DNA of 44,062 bases from Pseudomonadota bacterium (GTDB lineage Bacteria > Pseudomonadota > Gammaproteobacteria > Acidiferrobacterales > UBA6901). The position numbers and the translations under genes are program-made. Shown in pieces: positions 1 through 8,559 of the stretch (positions are counted from its first letter, which is position 1; each line of letters opens with the position of its first letter). The notes beneath the pieces were generated by a model that had not been told where the DNA came from, made no database searches, and saw only the letters and a list, made by a program, of their open reading frames with translations. The stretch spans positions 1-44,062 of the forward strand of contig JAJXUF010000020.1 in NCBI GenBank assembly GCA_021783175.1. Reading direction: 5' to 3'.

Positions 1-240
1 GTCGCCGTAAAGATCCGGGTTGGCAAGGTTCGCGCGCCAGCCGCACAGCACCCCGGCTAGCATCGCGCGTGCCTGGCCCCGGGTTACTCCGTACATTTGA
101 TTGAGCTCATCGGCGGTTTTGCCGGTATGGACGCGTGCGTAATGCGGCACGCCACGGGTAATGGCGATAGTCGTGCCGGTGGCAGCGAGGGTAGCAAAAG
201 CGATGTTGGGCAGCCTGGAGAACCAGAAATTTCCACTCAT
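1..240 (-). CDS. Unrecognised protein, N-terminal 80 residues (runs off the window)
   Basis: An uninterrupted 80-codon frame runs from an ATG at 240 to the left edge with no stop, so only the N-terminus is visible. A GGCGGGA ribosome binding site lies about 8 nt upstream of the ATG. The N-terminus (MSGNFWFSRLPNIAFATLAATG) has a short hydrophobic stretch at about residues 10-25 that could be a membrane anchor, followed by a polar stretch rich in Arg, Thr and Ala. I do not recognise the family. The gene is codirectional with the dsr cluster but lies 335 nt beyond its last gene, past a candidate terminator, so it is probably a separate transcription unit. Confidence 0.6.
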   Translation of the reverse strand, partial: MSGNFWFSRLPNIAFATLAATGTTIAITRGVPHYARVHTGKTADELNQMYGVTRGQARAMLAGVLCGWRANLANPDLYGD

Positions 241-575
241 GTTTCAAGTCCCGCCAAATCTACTAAGTTCTGCTAGTTTTTGTGCAATAGACGGGCCATT
301 TTGCCTGCCGGTGACGGTGGTGACCGGTTCGGCGGACAACTCGTTGCAATCGGCAGATGAATGGCGTGAATTCGTCTTTTGGACGCTTTCTGCTTGTGAA
401 TCCGTTGGTTGCGGCCGGAATTAAATTTCGCGTGGGAGTGCCGTTTGGCGTCAACTGGCCCCGAGAATTGTCAGCTTAAGATTGAAGGGGCAGGGGTGTG
501 GCAACACAAGCAAAAGGTCAGGTATAAGCGGTAAGCGGGCGCCGCTGCCGGAGGACGAAAACCGTAAAGATGTGA
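241..575. other. Intergenic region downstream of lpd, no gene seen
   Basis: About 335 nt separate the partial gene at the left edge from the last gene of the dsr cluster. Small frames on both strands have no ribosome binding site and no recognisable product. The only structure seen is the short hairpin at 562-581 overlapping the lpd stop codon. The promoter of the left-edge gene presumably lies here, but no convincing -35/-10 pair was identified. Confidence 0.5.
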
Positions 576-581
576 TTACGG
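556..581 (-). terminator. Candidate terminator at the end of lpd
   Basis: On the minus strand CCGTAA and TTACGG form a 6-bp stem (arms 576-581 and 562-567) around an 8-nt loop, followed directly by TTTTCG (561-556). The upstream arm includes the lpd stop codon. The stem is short and AT-balanced, so it is a weak intrinsic terminator at best, but it sits exactly where the dsr transcript would be expected to end. Confidence 0.4.
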
Positions 582-2030
582 TTGCGGATTGGATGCGTAG
601 ATACCCGGCTGGAACAATTCTCGGCCGGACTTGGTTAGCGCTGAGGTGTACGGCCCGATCGCATTCTCCAGTTCCTCTGTCCAGGACGGATGGCTGTAAT
701 TCATATCGGTGAAAAACCACAAGCCGCGTTCTGACTGGCATGCGGCTGCAAGCATATGAATCTGCTCACCGGCCTCATTTCCCACGATGCAACCGCCAAG
801 CAGTTGACCGGTCTCCTCGTCGTGCACGACCTCGATGAAGCCTTCGTAGTCATGTTTCGCGCGCGACTTTGCCGATGCGCCGAAGTTGGTGCGTGCTACA
901 TCGGGCGTAAAGCCAGCTTCCTCGGCACGATCTTCCGTAAGGCCGACGGCGGCGATTTCGAGCGCAGAGTCAATGACAATCGGAACGGTATGGTAGTTTC
1001 TGGGAATGCGTGCCGTGCGCAGGGCGTTGCCGATGGCGATCTTTGCATCATGCAGCGCTGCGTTGGCGGTCATGGGGCCTGGCTTGGCATCGCCTACAGC
1101 GAAAATCCCGGGGACGCTGGTTTCAAGATATTCGTCCGTTTCAATGAATCCGTCTGCATTGACGCTGATGCCACATTGCGCAAGTCCAAAATCCGCAGCA
1201 CGCGGCTGGCGCCCGATCGCCACCAGGACGCGCTCGTATAATCCCTGGCTGCCGTCGGTAAAAGTCACTTTTACCCCGTTTTCCGTCAACTGACTTGCCG
1301 CGACAGTTACTCCCTTGCGTATCTCGATGCCGAGGCGGTCCAGTTTGCGTTCCAGCAGGGAACTGGCTCGCACCGGAATACAAGGTTTGTTTAGAAGGTG
1401 ATCGCTGGCCTCGACGATCGTTACTCGCGCGCCAAACTGGCGCATGAAAAAGCCAAGTTCGCTGCCAATGGCACCGCCTCCAACACACAGTACGGAGGCC
1501 GGGAGGGTTTTCAGATCCAGCATGAAATGGCTGGAGTAAATGATGTTGCGCCCGTCTGCAGGACAGGCCGGATGCTCACGCGCTGCCGCGCCACTGGCGA
1601 TGATGATGCGTTCAGCGCGCAACAGGAGTGGTTGCGATTCGCCGGAGACGAGTACCTCAACTTCTCGCTGGCTGTGCAGCCTCGCGTGTCCCTCATAAAC
1701 GCGTACCCCGAAGCGCTTTAGCCACACCGGAAAATTGTCGCGGATGCCACGAACCACCTCATCTTTGTGCAGAAGTGCGCCGCCGAAGTCGCCCTCGATC
1801 TGACCGCGCAATCCGCGACCGCGCAGCAGCTCGATGTCCTCGAGTAGGCTTGCGATGTGCAGCAGCGTCTTCTTCGGTATGCAGCCCTGATTGAGGCAGG
1901 TCCCGCCGGGCGATCCGTGCTCGATCAGCGCGACACGCGCACCGAGCTGCGCCGCACCGAGGGCCGCCTTGTAACCGCCCGGGCCACTGCCGATGACGAT
2001 GAGATCGTAGTCGTTGCGCGCAGCGGTCAT
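576..2030 (-). CDS. lpd: Dihydrolipoamide dehydrogenase-like flavoprotein at the end of the dsr operon
   Basis: A 484-residue pyridine nucleotide-disulfide oxidoreductase. The N-terminal FAD motif is GSGPGGYKAA (about residues 14-23). The redox-active disulfide is GGTCLNQGCIPKK with C45 and C50, the spacing of lipoamide dehydrogenases. An NAD motif GGGAIGSELG lies near residue 180, a FAVGDA FAD motif near 310, and the C-terminal His-Glu pair is in HPSWTEE near residue 455. There is no fused lipoyl domain and no pyruvate, 2-oxoglutarate or glycine-cleavage gene in the window. The start is 2 nt after the dsrR stop with a GGAG ribosome binding site inside the dsrR 3' end, so it is the last gene of the dsr transcript. 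Expected activity is NAD-linked oxidation of a protein-bound dihydrolipoyl group; the partner is not known from sequence. It occupies the place where dsrS stands in Allochromatium. Confidence 0.9.
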   Translation of the reverse strand: MTAARNDYDLIVIGSGPGGYKAALGAAQLGARVALIEHGSPGGTCLNQGCIPKKTLLHIASLLEDIELLRGRGLRGQIEGDFGGALLHKDEVVRGIRDNFPVWLKRFGVRVYEGHARLHSQREVEVLVSGESQPLLLRAERIIIASGAAAREHPACPADGRNIIYSSHFMLDLKTLPASVLCVGGGAIGSELGFFMRQFGARVTIVEASDHLLNKPCIPVRASSLLERKLDRLGIEIRKGVTVAASQLTENGVKVTFTDGSQGLYERVLVAIGRQPRAADFGLAQCGISVNADGFIETDEYLETSVPGIFAVGDAKPGPMTANAALHDAKIAIGNALRTARIPRNYHTVPIVIDSALEIAAVGLTEDRAEEAGFTPDVARTNFGASAKSRAKHDYEGFIEVVHDEETGQLLGGCIVGNEAGEQIHMLAAACQSERGLWFFTDMNYSHPSWTEELENAIGPYTSALTKSGRELFQPGIYASNPQP

Positions 2031-2032
2031 TG

Positions 2033-2362
2033 CTACTCCTGCATCTCCTGACCGGCGTCCGGCGAGCGGTGACTTTCGTCGTTCGGATTGGTGAAAATAA
2101 ACCGGAAATCACCCGGATTGATCTCGACGAAATCAAGCGTCGATCCGACCAGCAGACTCGCGCACTGTGGGGATATCAGGATGTCCAATCCTTCCGAGGT
2201 GATGATGTGATCGTCCTCTTTGCGTTCATCGAAACCCATGCCGTATTCGATGCTGCCATCCTCGTTCCTCTTGCTGGCAACGCGCAACGACATGCCCGCG
2301 GCATCGCTTTGCTCTGCGGCCTTGCGAATTTGCTCCGCGGCCTGTGCGGTGACTGTGATCAT
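2033..2362 (-). CDS. dsrR: DsrR, A-type scaffold-like protein of the dsr operon
   Basis: A 109-residue cytoplasmic protein with the IscA/SufA-type fold signature (MITVTAQAAEQIRK at the N-terminus, then LRVAS, YGMGFDE and a C-terminal FIFTNPN). It lacks the three conserved cysteines that let true A-type carriers hold an Fe-S cluster; only one Cys remains, at about residue 67. This is as described for DsrR of Allochromatium vinosum, which acts in dsr expression, apparently post-transcriptionally. It lies 62 nt after dsrN and directly before lpd. An AGGA ribosome binding site precedes the ATG. Confidence 0.85.
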   Translation of the reverse strand: MITVTAQAAEQIRKAAEQSDAAGMSLRVASKRNEDGSIEYGMGFDERKEDDHIITSEGLDILISPQCASLLVGSTLDFVEINPGDFRFIFTNPNDESHRSPDAGQEMQE

Positions 2363-2424
2363 CAGATATTTCCTGTTTTAGCGTGCGAAGAATTTGCGAT
2401 TTGCAGAGACTGACTGCCACCGCA

Positions 2425-3837
2425 TCAGATTGCGGCTCGCAGTTTGCCGCCGCCGTGCTGGCGCTTGTCACGAATGAAGCCGACAAAGCGGGCCGTCCAG
2501 TGATTCGATTCGAGATCGCGCATATGCGCGTAACAAGCCAATACATTTTTGTGGACGATGCCGTCGTGACGGCCATCGATCCCGGCGCCACGCAACACTT
2601 CATAAGCGAAGCGGGTGTCGGGAGGCAGATTCTCGAGACTGGAATAGTGGAATTCGTGCGCGCGGATCTCGCCGGGCGCAGCGTCTTTCGCGCGCGCTGG
2701 CCAGAGTCCCAGACCGGTATCGCGCAAGCGAATGTATCCACGCCCCTGCGGCCGCTCATGCATAACAGTATCGCCGGGTATGGCACCAACCATCTCGCAG
2801 CGTCTTTCGTGCCAGCTTAAGCTGCGTGAGAGATACATGAGCCCGCCGCATTCTGCGTATACCGGCATGCCGCTGTCGATCGCGCGCCGCAGGTCTTGGC
2901 GCATGGCGACGTTGGCCTCCAGGGCCTGCATGTGAACCTCAGGGAAGCCGCCCCCGATGAATATGCCGTCAACATCGGGCAAGCGGGAGTCGTGCAGTGT
3001 GTCGAAAGCAACGAGCTCGGCGCCGGCAGCGCGAAGCGCGTCGAGATCGCCGGGGTAATAGAATCCGAAGGCCGCATCGCGTGCGTAGCCGATGCGCAGG
3101 TCCGGCTGCAGCGCGGTTGCAGCGGCGGGTTGTCCCGGAGCCGCTTCAATTGGGCTTGCCGTGGCGGCGACGGCCGCCACGCGGTCGAGATCAACTTGGG
3201 CTGCAACCTGGCGGGCTATGGCATCGATTTTTGCTTGGGCACCACTTGCCTCGTTGCTTGGCACGAGTCCCAAATGCCGCTCGACCATGCTCATGGATGC
3301 GTCGTGGTGCACAGCTCCGAGGACGGGTATGTCGGTGTAGTGTTCGATGACTGCGCGCAGTTTGCTCTCATGGCGAGCGCCACCGAGCTGGTTGAGGATC
3401 ACACCGGCAATGTTGAGTTCGCGGTCGAAGGCCTGATAACCGAGAAGCAGCGGAGCGATACCTCGCGTCATTCCGCGAGCATCGATCACCAGTATTACGG
3501 GCAGTCCGAGTAGTTTGGCCAGGGCTGCATTGCTGTTGCTGCCATCCAGATCGAGACCATCGTACAGACCCTTGTTGCCTTCGACGATGGAGATGTCTGC
3601 ACCGCGCGCATAGCGCGCGAAGCTCGAACGGATTTCGTCCGGCTGCATCAGATAAAAATCGAGATTATTGCAGGGGCGACCGCTGGCCTGGGTGAGCCAC
3701 ATAGGGTCGATGTAATCCGGTCCCTTCTTGAATGGCTGCACCGTCAGGGAATGGCCACGTAAGGCGGCGCACAAGCCGATCGTGATCGTCGTCTTGCCGG
3801 ACGACTTGTGCGCGGCAGAAACCAGCAGGCGGTTCAT
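2425..3837 (-). CDS. dsrN: DsrN, siro(heme)amide synthase (CobB/CbiA-type amidase)
   Basis: A 470-residue cobyrinic acid a,c-diamide synthase-like enzyme. In the dsr system DsrN performs the glutamine-dependent amidation of siroheme to the siroamide used by DsrAB. The N-terminal ATP-binding domain opens with LLVSAAHKSSGKTT (P-loop, about residues 4-17). The C-terminal class I glutamine amidotransferase domain carries its catalytic Cys in YAECGGLMYLSR (about residue 330). I chose the ATG at 3837 because the P-loop normally begins within the first few residues; an in-frame GTG at 3876 would add 13 residues unlike the family. It is 138 nt downstream of dsrP, the widest gap within the cluster after that between dsrB and dsrE. 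Confidence 0.92.
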   Translation of the reverse strand: MNRLLVSAAHKSSGKTTITIGLCAALRGHSLTVQPFKKGPDYIDPMWLTQASGRPCNNLDFYLMQPDEIRSSFARYARGADISIVEGNKGLYDGLDLDGSNSNAALAKLLGLPVILVIDARGMTRGIAPLLLGYQAFDRELNIAGVILNQLGGARHESKLRAVIEHYTDIPVLGAVHHDASMSMVERHLGLVPSNEASGAQAKIDAIARQVAAQVDLDRVAAVAATASPIEAAPGQPAAATALQPDLRIGYARDAAFGFYYPGDLDALRAAGAELVAFDTLHDSRLPDVDGIFIGGGFPEVHMQALEANVAMRQDLRRAIDSGMPVYAECGGLMYLSRSLSWHERRCEMVGAIPGDTVMHERPQGRGYIRLRDTGLGLWPARAKDAAPGEIRAHEFHYSSLENLPPDTRFAYEVLRGAGIDGRHDGIVHKNVLACYAHMRDLESNHWTARFVGFIRDKRQHGGGKLRAAI

Positions 3838-3975
3838 AAGAAAAAGCCTGTGGAGGGCTGGTCCGGCGACACACACAGTGCGGAGCGGACGCCGGGGAGC
3901 GCGAAGTGACGTTCCAGTCTAGCCGGTCTCATGTCACACCTCCGACGAAAGCGGACCGGATTGCAGGACACGCGG

Positions 3976-5211
3976 TCAGGCGTGCGCGGCCTCCGCCGAC
4001 TTTGCCGCTGCAGCGGCGTGCGGATCCACGTCGGCATCGGCGAGACTTTCCGGCAGGAAAGGCAGAACCTTGATGGCGAAAGTTGTCATGCCGAGTGCCA
4101 GTGCGACGCCACCGATGCCGAGTACGACTTCCGGCAGACTGGGGCGGTAAAGGCCCACCGCACCGTCATAAAAACTGCTGCTCACTTCCTTGCCAGGGAA
4201 CAGGGTCAGCGGGAAGGCCTGTCCACCGACGATAATGACATAGATTTGGGACAGCGCGCCGACGAGCACCAGTGCGGCCGCGAGCGCGATGAAGCCGCGC
4301 GATTTGCCAAGACGTGGGTTGAAAAGGATCGCCAGCGGCAGCACACCGCCGATCAAAACCTGTCCAATCCAGAATGTAGCTGTGTAGACACCGCCGTCGA
4401 GAAGTATGAAGCGCTCGAAATCATGGTGCGCAGTCATATAGAGATTGGTCAGATGATAGACCAGCACGAAGTAGAGCACGCTGGCGACGAACACACCTTG
4501 CAGGTTTTTGAGCCTGCGCATGATCTCGTCGCCAATTGGACGGCCGGTGAGGCGGAACGCCGTCATGGTGTAAAGTATGAAAATGGCCAAGCCGAAGGAA
4601 AACGACATGATGATGAACATCGGCGCGAGCAATGCCGAATCATACGCTTGGCGCGCGATCAGGAAGCCGAAAATCGAGCCAGTACCGGTCGTCAGCGTCA
4701 GGCGCCAGACAAAGGCAAACAGTCCGACTGGCTTGGTATAGGTGTTCATTTTGCGTTCCATCATCATCCACAGATAGACCGCGACGACGGCAAGAAAGCC
4801 GGTGTAGAGAAAGATATTCCAGGCAAAGATCGACTTGAAATTGTAAGTGGTCATCGCGACGATCAGACGGTCAGGATGGCCCAGATCCAGCACCAGCACG
4901 GATAGTCCGCCCACCAGCAAAGTAATTGCAAGCAGGCCGGAAAGCCGGGTCAGCGGCTTATACATCGCGCGCCCGAAGACGGAGGCTATCGATGCCACGT
5001 TGAGCACGCCGGAGGCGGATACGATCAGGAACACGGCAAATACGTGCGGCGTGCCCCAGACGATCTGGTTGTTCATGCCGGTGATATGGTGTCCTCTGGT
5101 TTCCATGAAGTAGGCGGCAACCAGACCGGCCAGTATCAGAATGCCGAACAGGCCGAGCAGGGCATAGTAGCCCAGGCTGCGTCCTTCAATCTCGCGGAAG
5201 TGTATTTTCAT
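3976..5211 (-). CDS. dsrP: DsrP, NrfD/PsrC-type integral membrane quinone-interacting subunit
   Basis: A 411-residue polytopic membrane protein with roughly ten hydrophobic segments, of the NrfD/PsrC family. It begins with a short cytoplasmic stretch and TM1 at about residues 16-36 (LLGLFGILILAGLVAAYF). In the DsrMKJOP complex it is the second quinone-interacting membrane subunit and pairs with periplasmic DsrO. It binds no heme motif of its own. It lies 39 nt downstream of dsrO. The polar C-terminus (DADVDPHAAAAAKSAEAAHA) is cytoplasmic and low in complexity. Confidence 0.93.
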   Translation of the reverse strand: MKIHFREIEGRSLGYYALLGLFGILILAGLVAAYFMETRGHHITGMNNQIVWGTPHVFAVFLIVSASGVLNVASIASVFGRAMYKPLTRLSGLLAITLLVGGLSVLVLDLGHPDRLIVAMTTYNFKSIFAWNIFLYTGFLAVVAVYLWMMMERKMNTYTKPVGLFAFVWRLTLTTGTGSIFGFLIARQAYDSALLAPMFIIMSFSFGLAIFILYTMTAFRLTGRPIGDEIMRRLKNLQGVFVASVLYFVLVYHLTNLYMTAHHDFERFILLDGGVYTATFWIGQVLIGGVLPLAILFNPRLGKSRGFIALAAALVLVGALSQIYVIIVGGQAFPLTLFPGKEVSSSFYDGAVGLYRPSLPEVVLGIGGVALALGMTTFAIKVLPFLPESLADADVDPHAAAAAKSAEAAHA

Positions 5212-5250
5212 TTCTTGCCTGATTCGCTGTCTGAGGTTCCCGTACGACCG

Positions 5251-5982
5251 TTACAAGCCCTGGTAACGCACACCGGTGTCGAGATCCAGATCGGCACGGA
5301 TCTCCTTGGATTCCTGTGTTGCCAGGCGCTTGGCTATGTCGCTATTGGGATCATTAAGATCGCCAAAGGCCATGGCTTTGCCGGCATCCGCATTGCATGC
5401 TTCGACGCAAGCAGGGATGCGGCCGGCGTCGATGCGTTGCACACACATGGTGCAGCCCTCGACTGTGCCTTTACCCCGAGGGACCTCGGGATTCTGCCCG
5501 GTGAGGACCTCGTGCACGAAGGAACGTGCCTTGTACGGGCAGGCCATCATGCAATAGCGACAGCCTATGCAGATGTGCTTATCGACTAGGACGATGCCGT
5601 CCGCGCGCCGAAACGAAGCCCCGGTAGGGCAGACATCAGCGCACGGCGGTTCCTCGCAGTGCTGGCACATTACCGGCAGCGTCTGCACAAAGCCGGTTTG
5701 CTCGTCGCGCAGCGTGACTTTGCGTATCCACTGTTCCTCTATGTCGCGCGGCACGTTCTGATTGGTCAGGCCGTTTTCCTCATTACAGGCAGTGACACAG
5801 GCGGTACAGCCTTCGGCGCACTTGGTAGTGTCGACGAGCATTCCCCAACGCTGCTTGCTTGTGACCGCCTCGTCAGGCGAGCGTGCCTGCGCCAGTTCGA
5901 TGAGGCGCATTCCGGGTGCGAGCGCGGCGGTAGCCGCGGCAATGCCACCGGCGGCCAGAAACTGTCTACGATTCATGCTCAT
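5251..5982 (-). CDS. dsrO: DsrO, Tat-exported periplasmic ferredoxin-like subunit
   Basis: A 243-residue iron-sulfur protein of the DsrMKJOP complex. The N-terminus MSMNRRQFLAAGG is a twin-arginine signal with the RRxFL core, and a hydrophobic stretch ends near residue 33. Four cysteine clusters follow in the usual order for this [4Fe-4S] family: CAEGCTACVTAC, CQHCEEPPCADVCP, CIGCRYCMMACP and CTMCVQR...CVEAC. Its ATG overlaps the dsrJ stop by 4 nt (ATGA), indicating translational coupling. It is thought to pass electrons between the periplasmic DsrJ side and membrane subunit DsrP. Confidence 0.95.
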   Translation of the reverse strand: MSMNRRQFLAAGGIAAATAALAPGMRLIELAQARSPDEAVTSKQRWGMLVDTTKCAEGCTACVTACNEENGLTNQNVPRDIEEQWIRKVTLRDEQTGFVQTLPVMCQHCEEPPCADVCPTGASFRRADGIVLVDKHICIGCRYCMMACPYKARSFVHEVLTGQNPEVPRGKGTVEGCTMCVQRIDAGRIPACVEACNADAGKAMAFGDLNDPNSDIAKRLATQESKEIRADLDLDTGVRYQGL

Positions 5983-6512
5983 TGTGAACCATCCGTGCTG
6001 TCGGGTTGTTGCTGCACAGGTGCCGTCGAGTTCACCATTTCCACAAGACGCGAGCCGTTGGCAGCCGTGGTACCCGTCACTGGCGCCCCGGCGGGGTTTT
6101 CCGGTGAAGGGGAATGACAGCTGAAGCAGTCAATTTTCACTGCCGCATAGGCATGGCAGCTGGCGCAGAATCCGTTCTTGCCCAGGACGGTATGCGTCTT
6201 TGGATCGGCATGACAGTCGACGCAATTGGTGAGCAGGAAGCGTTTTGTGCGAATGCCTTCGTGCACCGTGAGCGTGCGTTGATGCAGGATGAATTGCATG
6301 TGATCGCGGCGCATGACAGCAGTCGGTGCCACGCACTTGTCACCCTTGCCGGGGTACACGCCGGTGAGCGGTGACGGGACGCGTGACTTGGTGGCAGCCG
6401 GTACGGAGCTATCGGCGAGCGCGAAGGTAGCGGCGAAAAACGCCGCTACCGCAACGACTGCCGTGAGCCAAGGTGCAACTTTGCGTTGGGTGTCGTGGAT
6501 GGCCATTGTCAT
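5979..6512 (-). CDS. dsrJ: DsrJ, periplasmic triheme cytochrome c
   Basis: A 177-residue cytochrome with three CxxCH heme sites: CVDCH (97-101), CASCH (116-120) and CFSCH (129-133). An uncleaved-looking signal anchor spans about residues 13-32. A conserved Cys in GDKC (residue 60) upstream of the hemes corresponds to the cysteine that ligates one heme in characterised DsrJ. The protein is anchored in the inner membrane facing the periplasm, in the DsrMKJOP complex. After the last heme is a low-complexity Ser/Pro/Ala/Thr tail. The ribosome binding site is weak for either ATG (6512 or 6506); I kept the first. The 3' end overlaps dsrO by 4 nt. Confidence 0.94.
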   Translation of the reverse strand: MTMAIHDTQRKVAPWLTAVVAVAAFFAATFALADSSVPAATKSRVPSPLTGVYPGKGDKCVAPTAVMRRDHMQFILHQRTLTVHEGIRTKRFLLTNCVDCHADPKTHTVLGKNGFCASCHAYAAVKIDCFSCHSPSPENPAGAPVTGTTAANGSRLVEMVNSTAPVQQQPDSTDGSQ

Positions 6513-6539
6513 TTAGGTCGTGTCGATCAGCTTACGACC

Positions 6540-8507
6540 TTAATGGTCGCCCATGCCCATCTTGATGTAGCCAGTCGGGCATACATCGGCGCAGATGTGG
6601 CAACCAACGCACAGGTCATAGTCCGTGTAGACATAACGACCGGTCGTGGCTTTGGCTTTTGGCGTACGCTTCACCGCCGTCTGCGGGCAGTAGATAACGC
6701 AGTTGTCGCACTCGAAGCACAGACCGCAGCTCATGCAACGCTTTGCTTCGGCGACTGCATCGTTATCCGCCAGCGGAAGAATGCGCTCCTCGAAGTGACC
6801 GATAACCTGATCGGACGACGGCACTTTTTCAGCGCGCTTGTGGCGCTCTTCGTAGGGGAAGTGACCAAGGAACAGTTCATCCGACTGGCACACTTCCGAA
6901 GCCGAACGGTCTTCGTAATTGTGGATCGCGAAGTTGGCTTCCGACGTGCCGCGCAGATCGCCGCGCTGGTCGGCTGCGAAGGATTCCGGCTGCAGGCCGG
7001 TTTCCTGAAGCTTGGACAGGAGGTTGAAGTGATGCACGTCCACCTTCGGGCGTTTGGCAAGTTCCTGGCCGGACAGGTAGCGATCGATCGTTTCCGCGGT
7101 GACGGCCGCCTGACCGATGGCTGTCGTGAGCAGGTGGGGACGCACAATGTCACCGCAGGCAAAGTAGCCGGGCTTGTTTGGAACCTGATAGAACTTGTCG
7201 GCGTTGATAAGGCCCTTGCCATTGTTCATTGCATCCAGACCCTGAAGATCGCCGCCCTGGCCGATGGCCGCGACGATCAGATCCGCGGGCAGTTCGAATT
7301 CGGTGCCGGGGATGGTCGCGAAATCCTTTGACTTGGGGTCGACTTCGGCCAGTTTGAGCGCCTTGGCGCGACCATTGCTGTCGAGGATGACTTCGATCGG
7401 CTTGATGTTGGCGCGAATCTTGACGCCTTCGTGCAGCGCATCATCGATTTCGTGTTTGGCCGCAGTCATTTTCTCGACAGGCATGAGCGAGGTCAGGGTG
7501 ACATCGGCGCCCTGGCGGGCGGCAGCCGCCGCGACGTCCTGCGCGGTATGGCCAAGCACGATGTATTCCGGACGCTGGTCATCCTTAAGACCCTTGATGT
7601 AACCCAGGCGGCGTGCCACGGATACCACGTCGATGGAGGTGTCGCCGCCACCGACCACGACGATGCGGCCGGTCATCGCATTCAGGCGGCCCTCATTGAA
7701 GGCTTCGAGGAAGGCCACGCCGGTGATGCAGTTCGGCGCATTAGCGCCCGGAACCGGCAGCGGGCGCCCTGACTGCGCGCCCAAGGCGAACAGAATGGCA
7801 TTGAATTCCTTCTCCAATTTTTCCAGCGTCACGTCCTTGCCGACGCGCACGTTGGTACGCACTTCGACACCCATGCCGACGATGCGGTTGATTTCGCCGT
7901 CGAGCACGTCGCGCGGCATGCGGTAGCCCGGGATGCCGTAGCGCATCATGCCGCCGAGTTCCGCGTATTTTTCGAAAATGGTGACCGCATGTCCAAGACG
8001 GCGCAATTGATAGGCCGCTGCCAGACCGGCCGGTCCGCCACCAATGACGGCCACTTTCTTGCCGCTCGAGTGCTCAGGCGCCTTGAAGGTGAGCTTGTTC
8101 TTAAGGGCAGAGTCGCCGATGAACTGCTCGACGGAATTAATGCCCACATAGTCTTCGAGATTGTTGCGGTTGCAGCCCTTTTCGCAGGGCGCGGGGCATA
8201 CTCGACCCATGACGGACGGGAAGGGGTTGGCTTCGGTCAGGCGGCGGAAAGCGTACTCCGGCATGGCCACACCCTTGCTCGGCTTCTCTACGCCGCGCAC
8301 GATGTTGAGCCAACCGCGAATATCTTCTCCCGAAGGACAGCTTGCCTGACAAGGCGGTGTCTTCAGCACGTAGGTCGGGCACTTGTCGGTCTCATCGGCG
8401 GTAAAAATCTGCTCCTGGAAAGAATCCCATTGGGAATTGCCGTCCTCGAACTTGCGATGGGTGAATCCTTCTTTTGCTTCGCCGGGTTTGTTCGCGGGTG
8501 TCGCCAT
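6540..8507 (-). CDS. dsrL: DsrL, iron-sulfur flavoprotein NAD(P)H oxidoreductase
   Basis: A 655-residue GltD-like protein that is obligatory for sulfur oxidation by rDsr, linking DsrAB sulfite formation to NAD(P)+ reduction. The N-terminal Fe-S region has CPTYVLKTPPCQASCPSG (about 43-60) and CPAPCEKGC (about 103-111). A Rossmann FAD motif VIGGGPAGLAAAYQLRRLG is at about 154-172 and a NAD(P) motif VVVGGGDTSIDV near 283. Two C-terminal [4Fe-4S] ferredoxin motifs follow: CMSCGLCFECDNCVIYCP and CVGCHICADVCP. It starts 52 nt after dsrK with a strong GAGGAG ribosome binding site, and ends 27 nt before dsrJ. DsrL separates oxidative (rDsr) clusters from most sulfate reducers. Confidence 0.96.
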   Translation of the reverse strand: MATPANKPGEAKEGFTHRKFEDGNSQWDSFQEQIFTADETDKCPTYVLKTPPCQASCPSGEDIRGWLNIVRGVEKPSKGVAMPEYAFRRLTEANPFPSVMGRVCPAPCEKGCNRNNLEDYVGINSVEQFIGDSALKNKLTFKAPEHSSGKKVAVIGGGPAGLAAAYQLRRLGHAVTIFEKYAELGGMMRYGIPGYRMPRDVLDGEINRIVGMGVEVRTNVRVGKDVTLEKLEKEFNAILFALGAQSGRPLPVPGANAPNCITGVAFLEAFNEGRLNAMTGRIVVVGGGDTSIDVVSVARRLGYIKGLKDDQRPEYIVLGHTAQDVAAAAARQGADVTLTSLMPVEKMTAAKHEIDDALHEGVKIRANIKPIEVILDSNGRAKALKLAEVDPKSKDFATIPGTEFELPADLIVAAIGQGGDLQGLDAMNNGKGLINADKFYQVPNKPGYFACGDIVRPHLLTTAIGQAAVTAETIDRYLSGQELAKRPKVDVHHFNLLSKLQETGLQPESFAADQRGDLRGTSEANFAIHNYEDRSASEVCQSDELFLGHFPYEERHKRAEKVPSSDQVIGHFEERILPLADNDAVAEAKRCMSCGLCFECDNCVIYCPQTAVKRTPKAKATTGRYVYTDYDLCVGCHICADVCPTGYIKMGMGDH

Positions 8508-8559
8508 CGAGAGTCTCCTCGTTATGCGTCGCTGTCAGTTGATGATGAAATTCTGTTCT

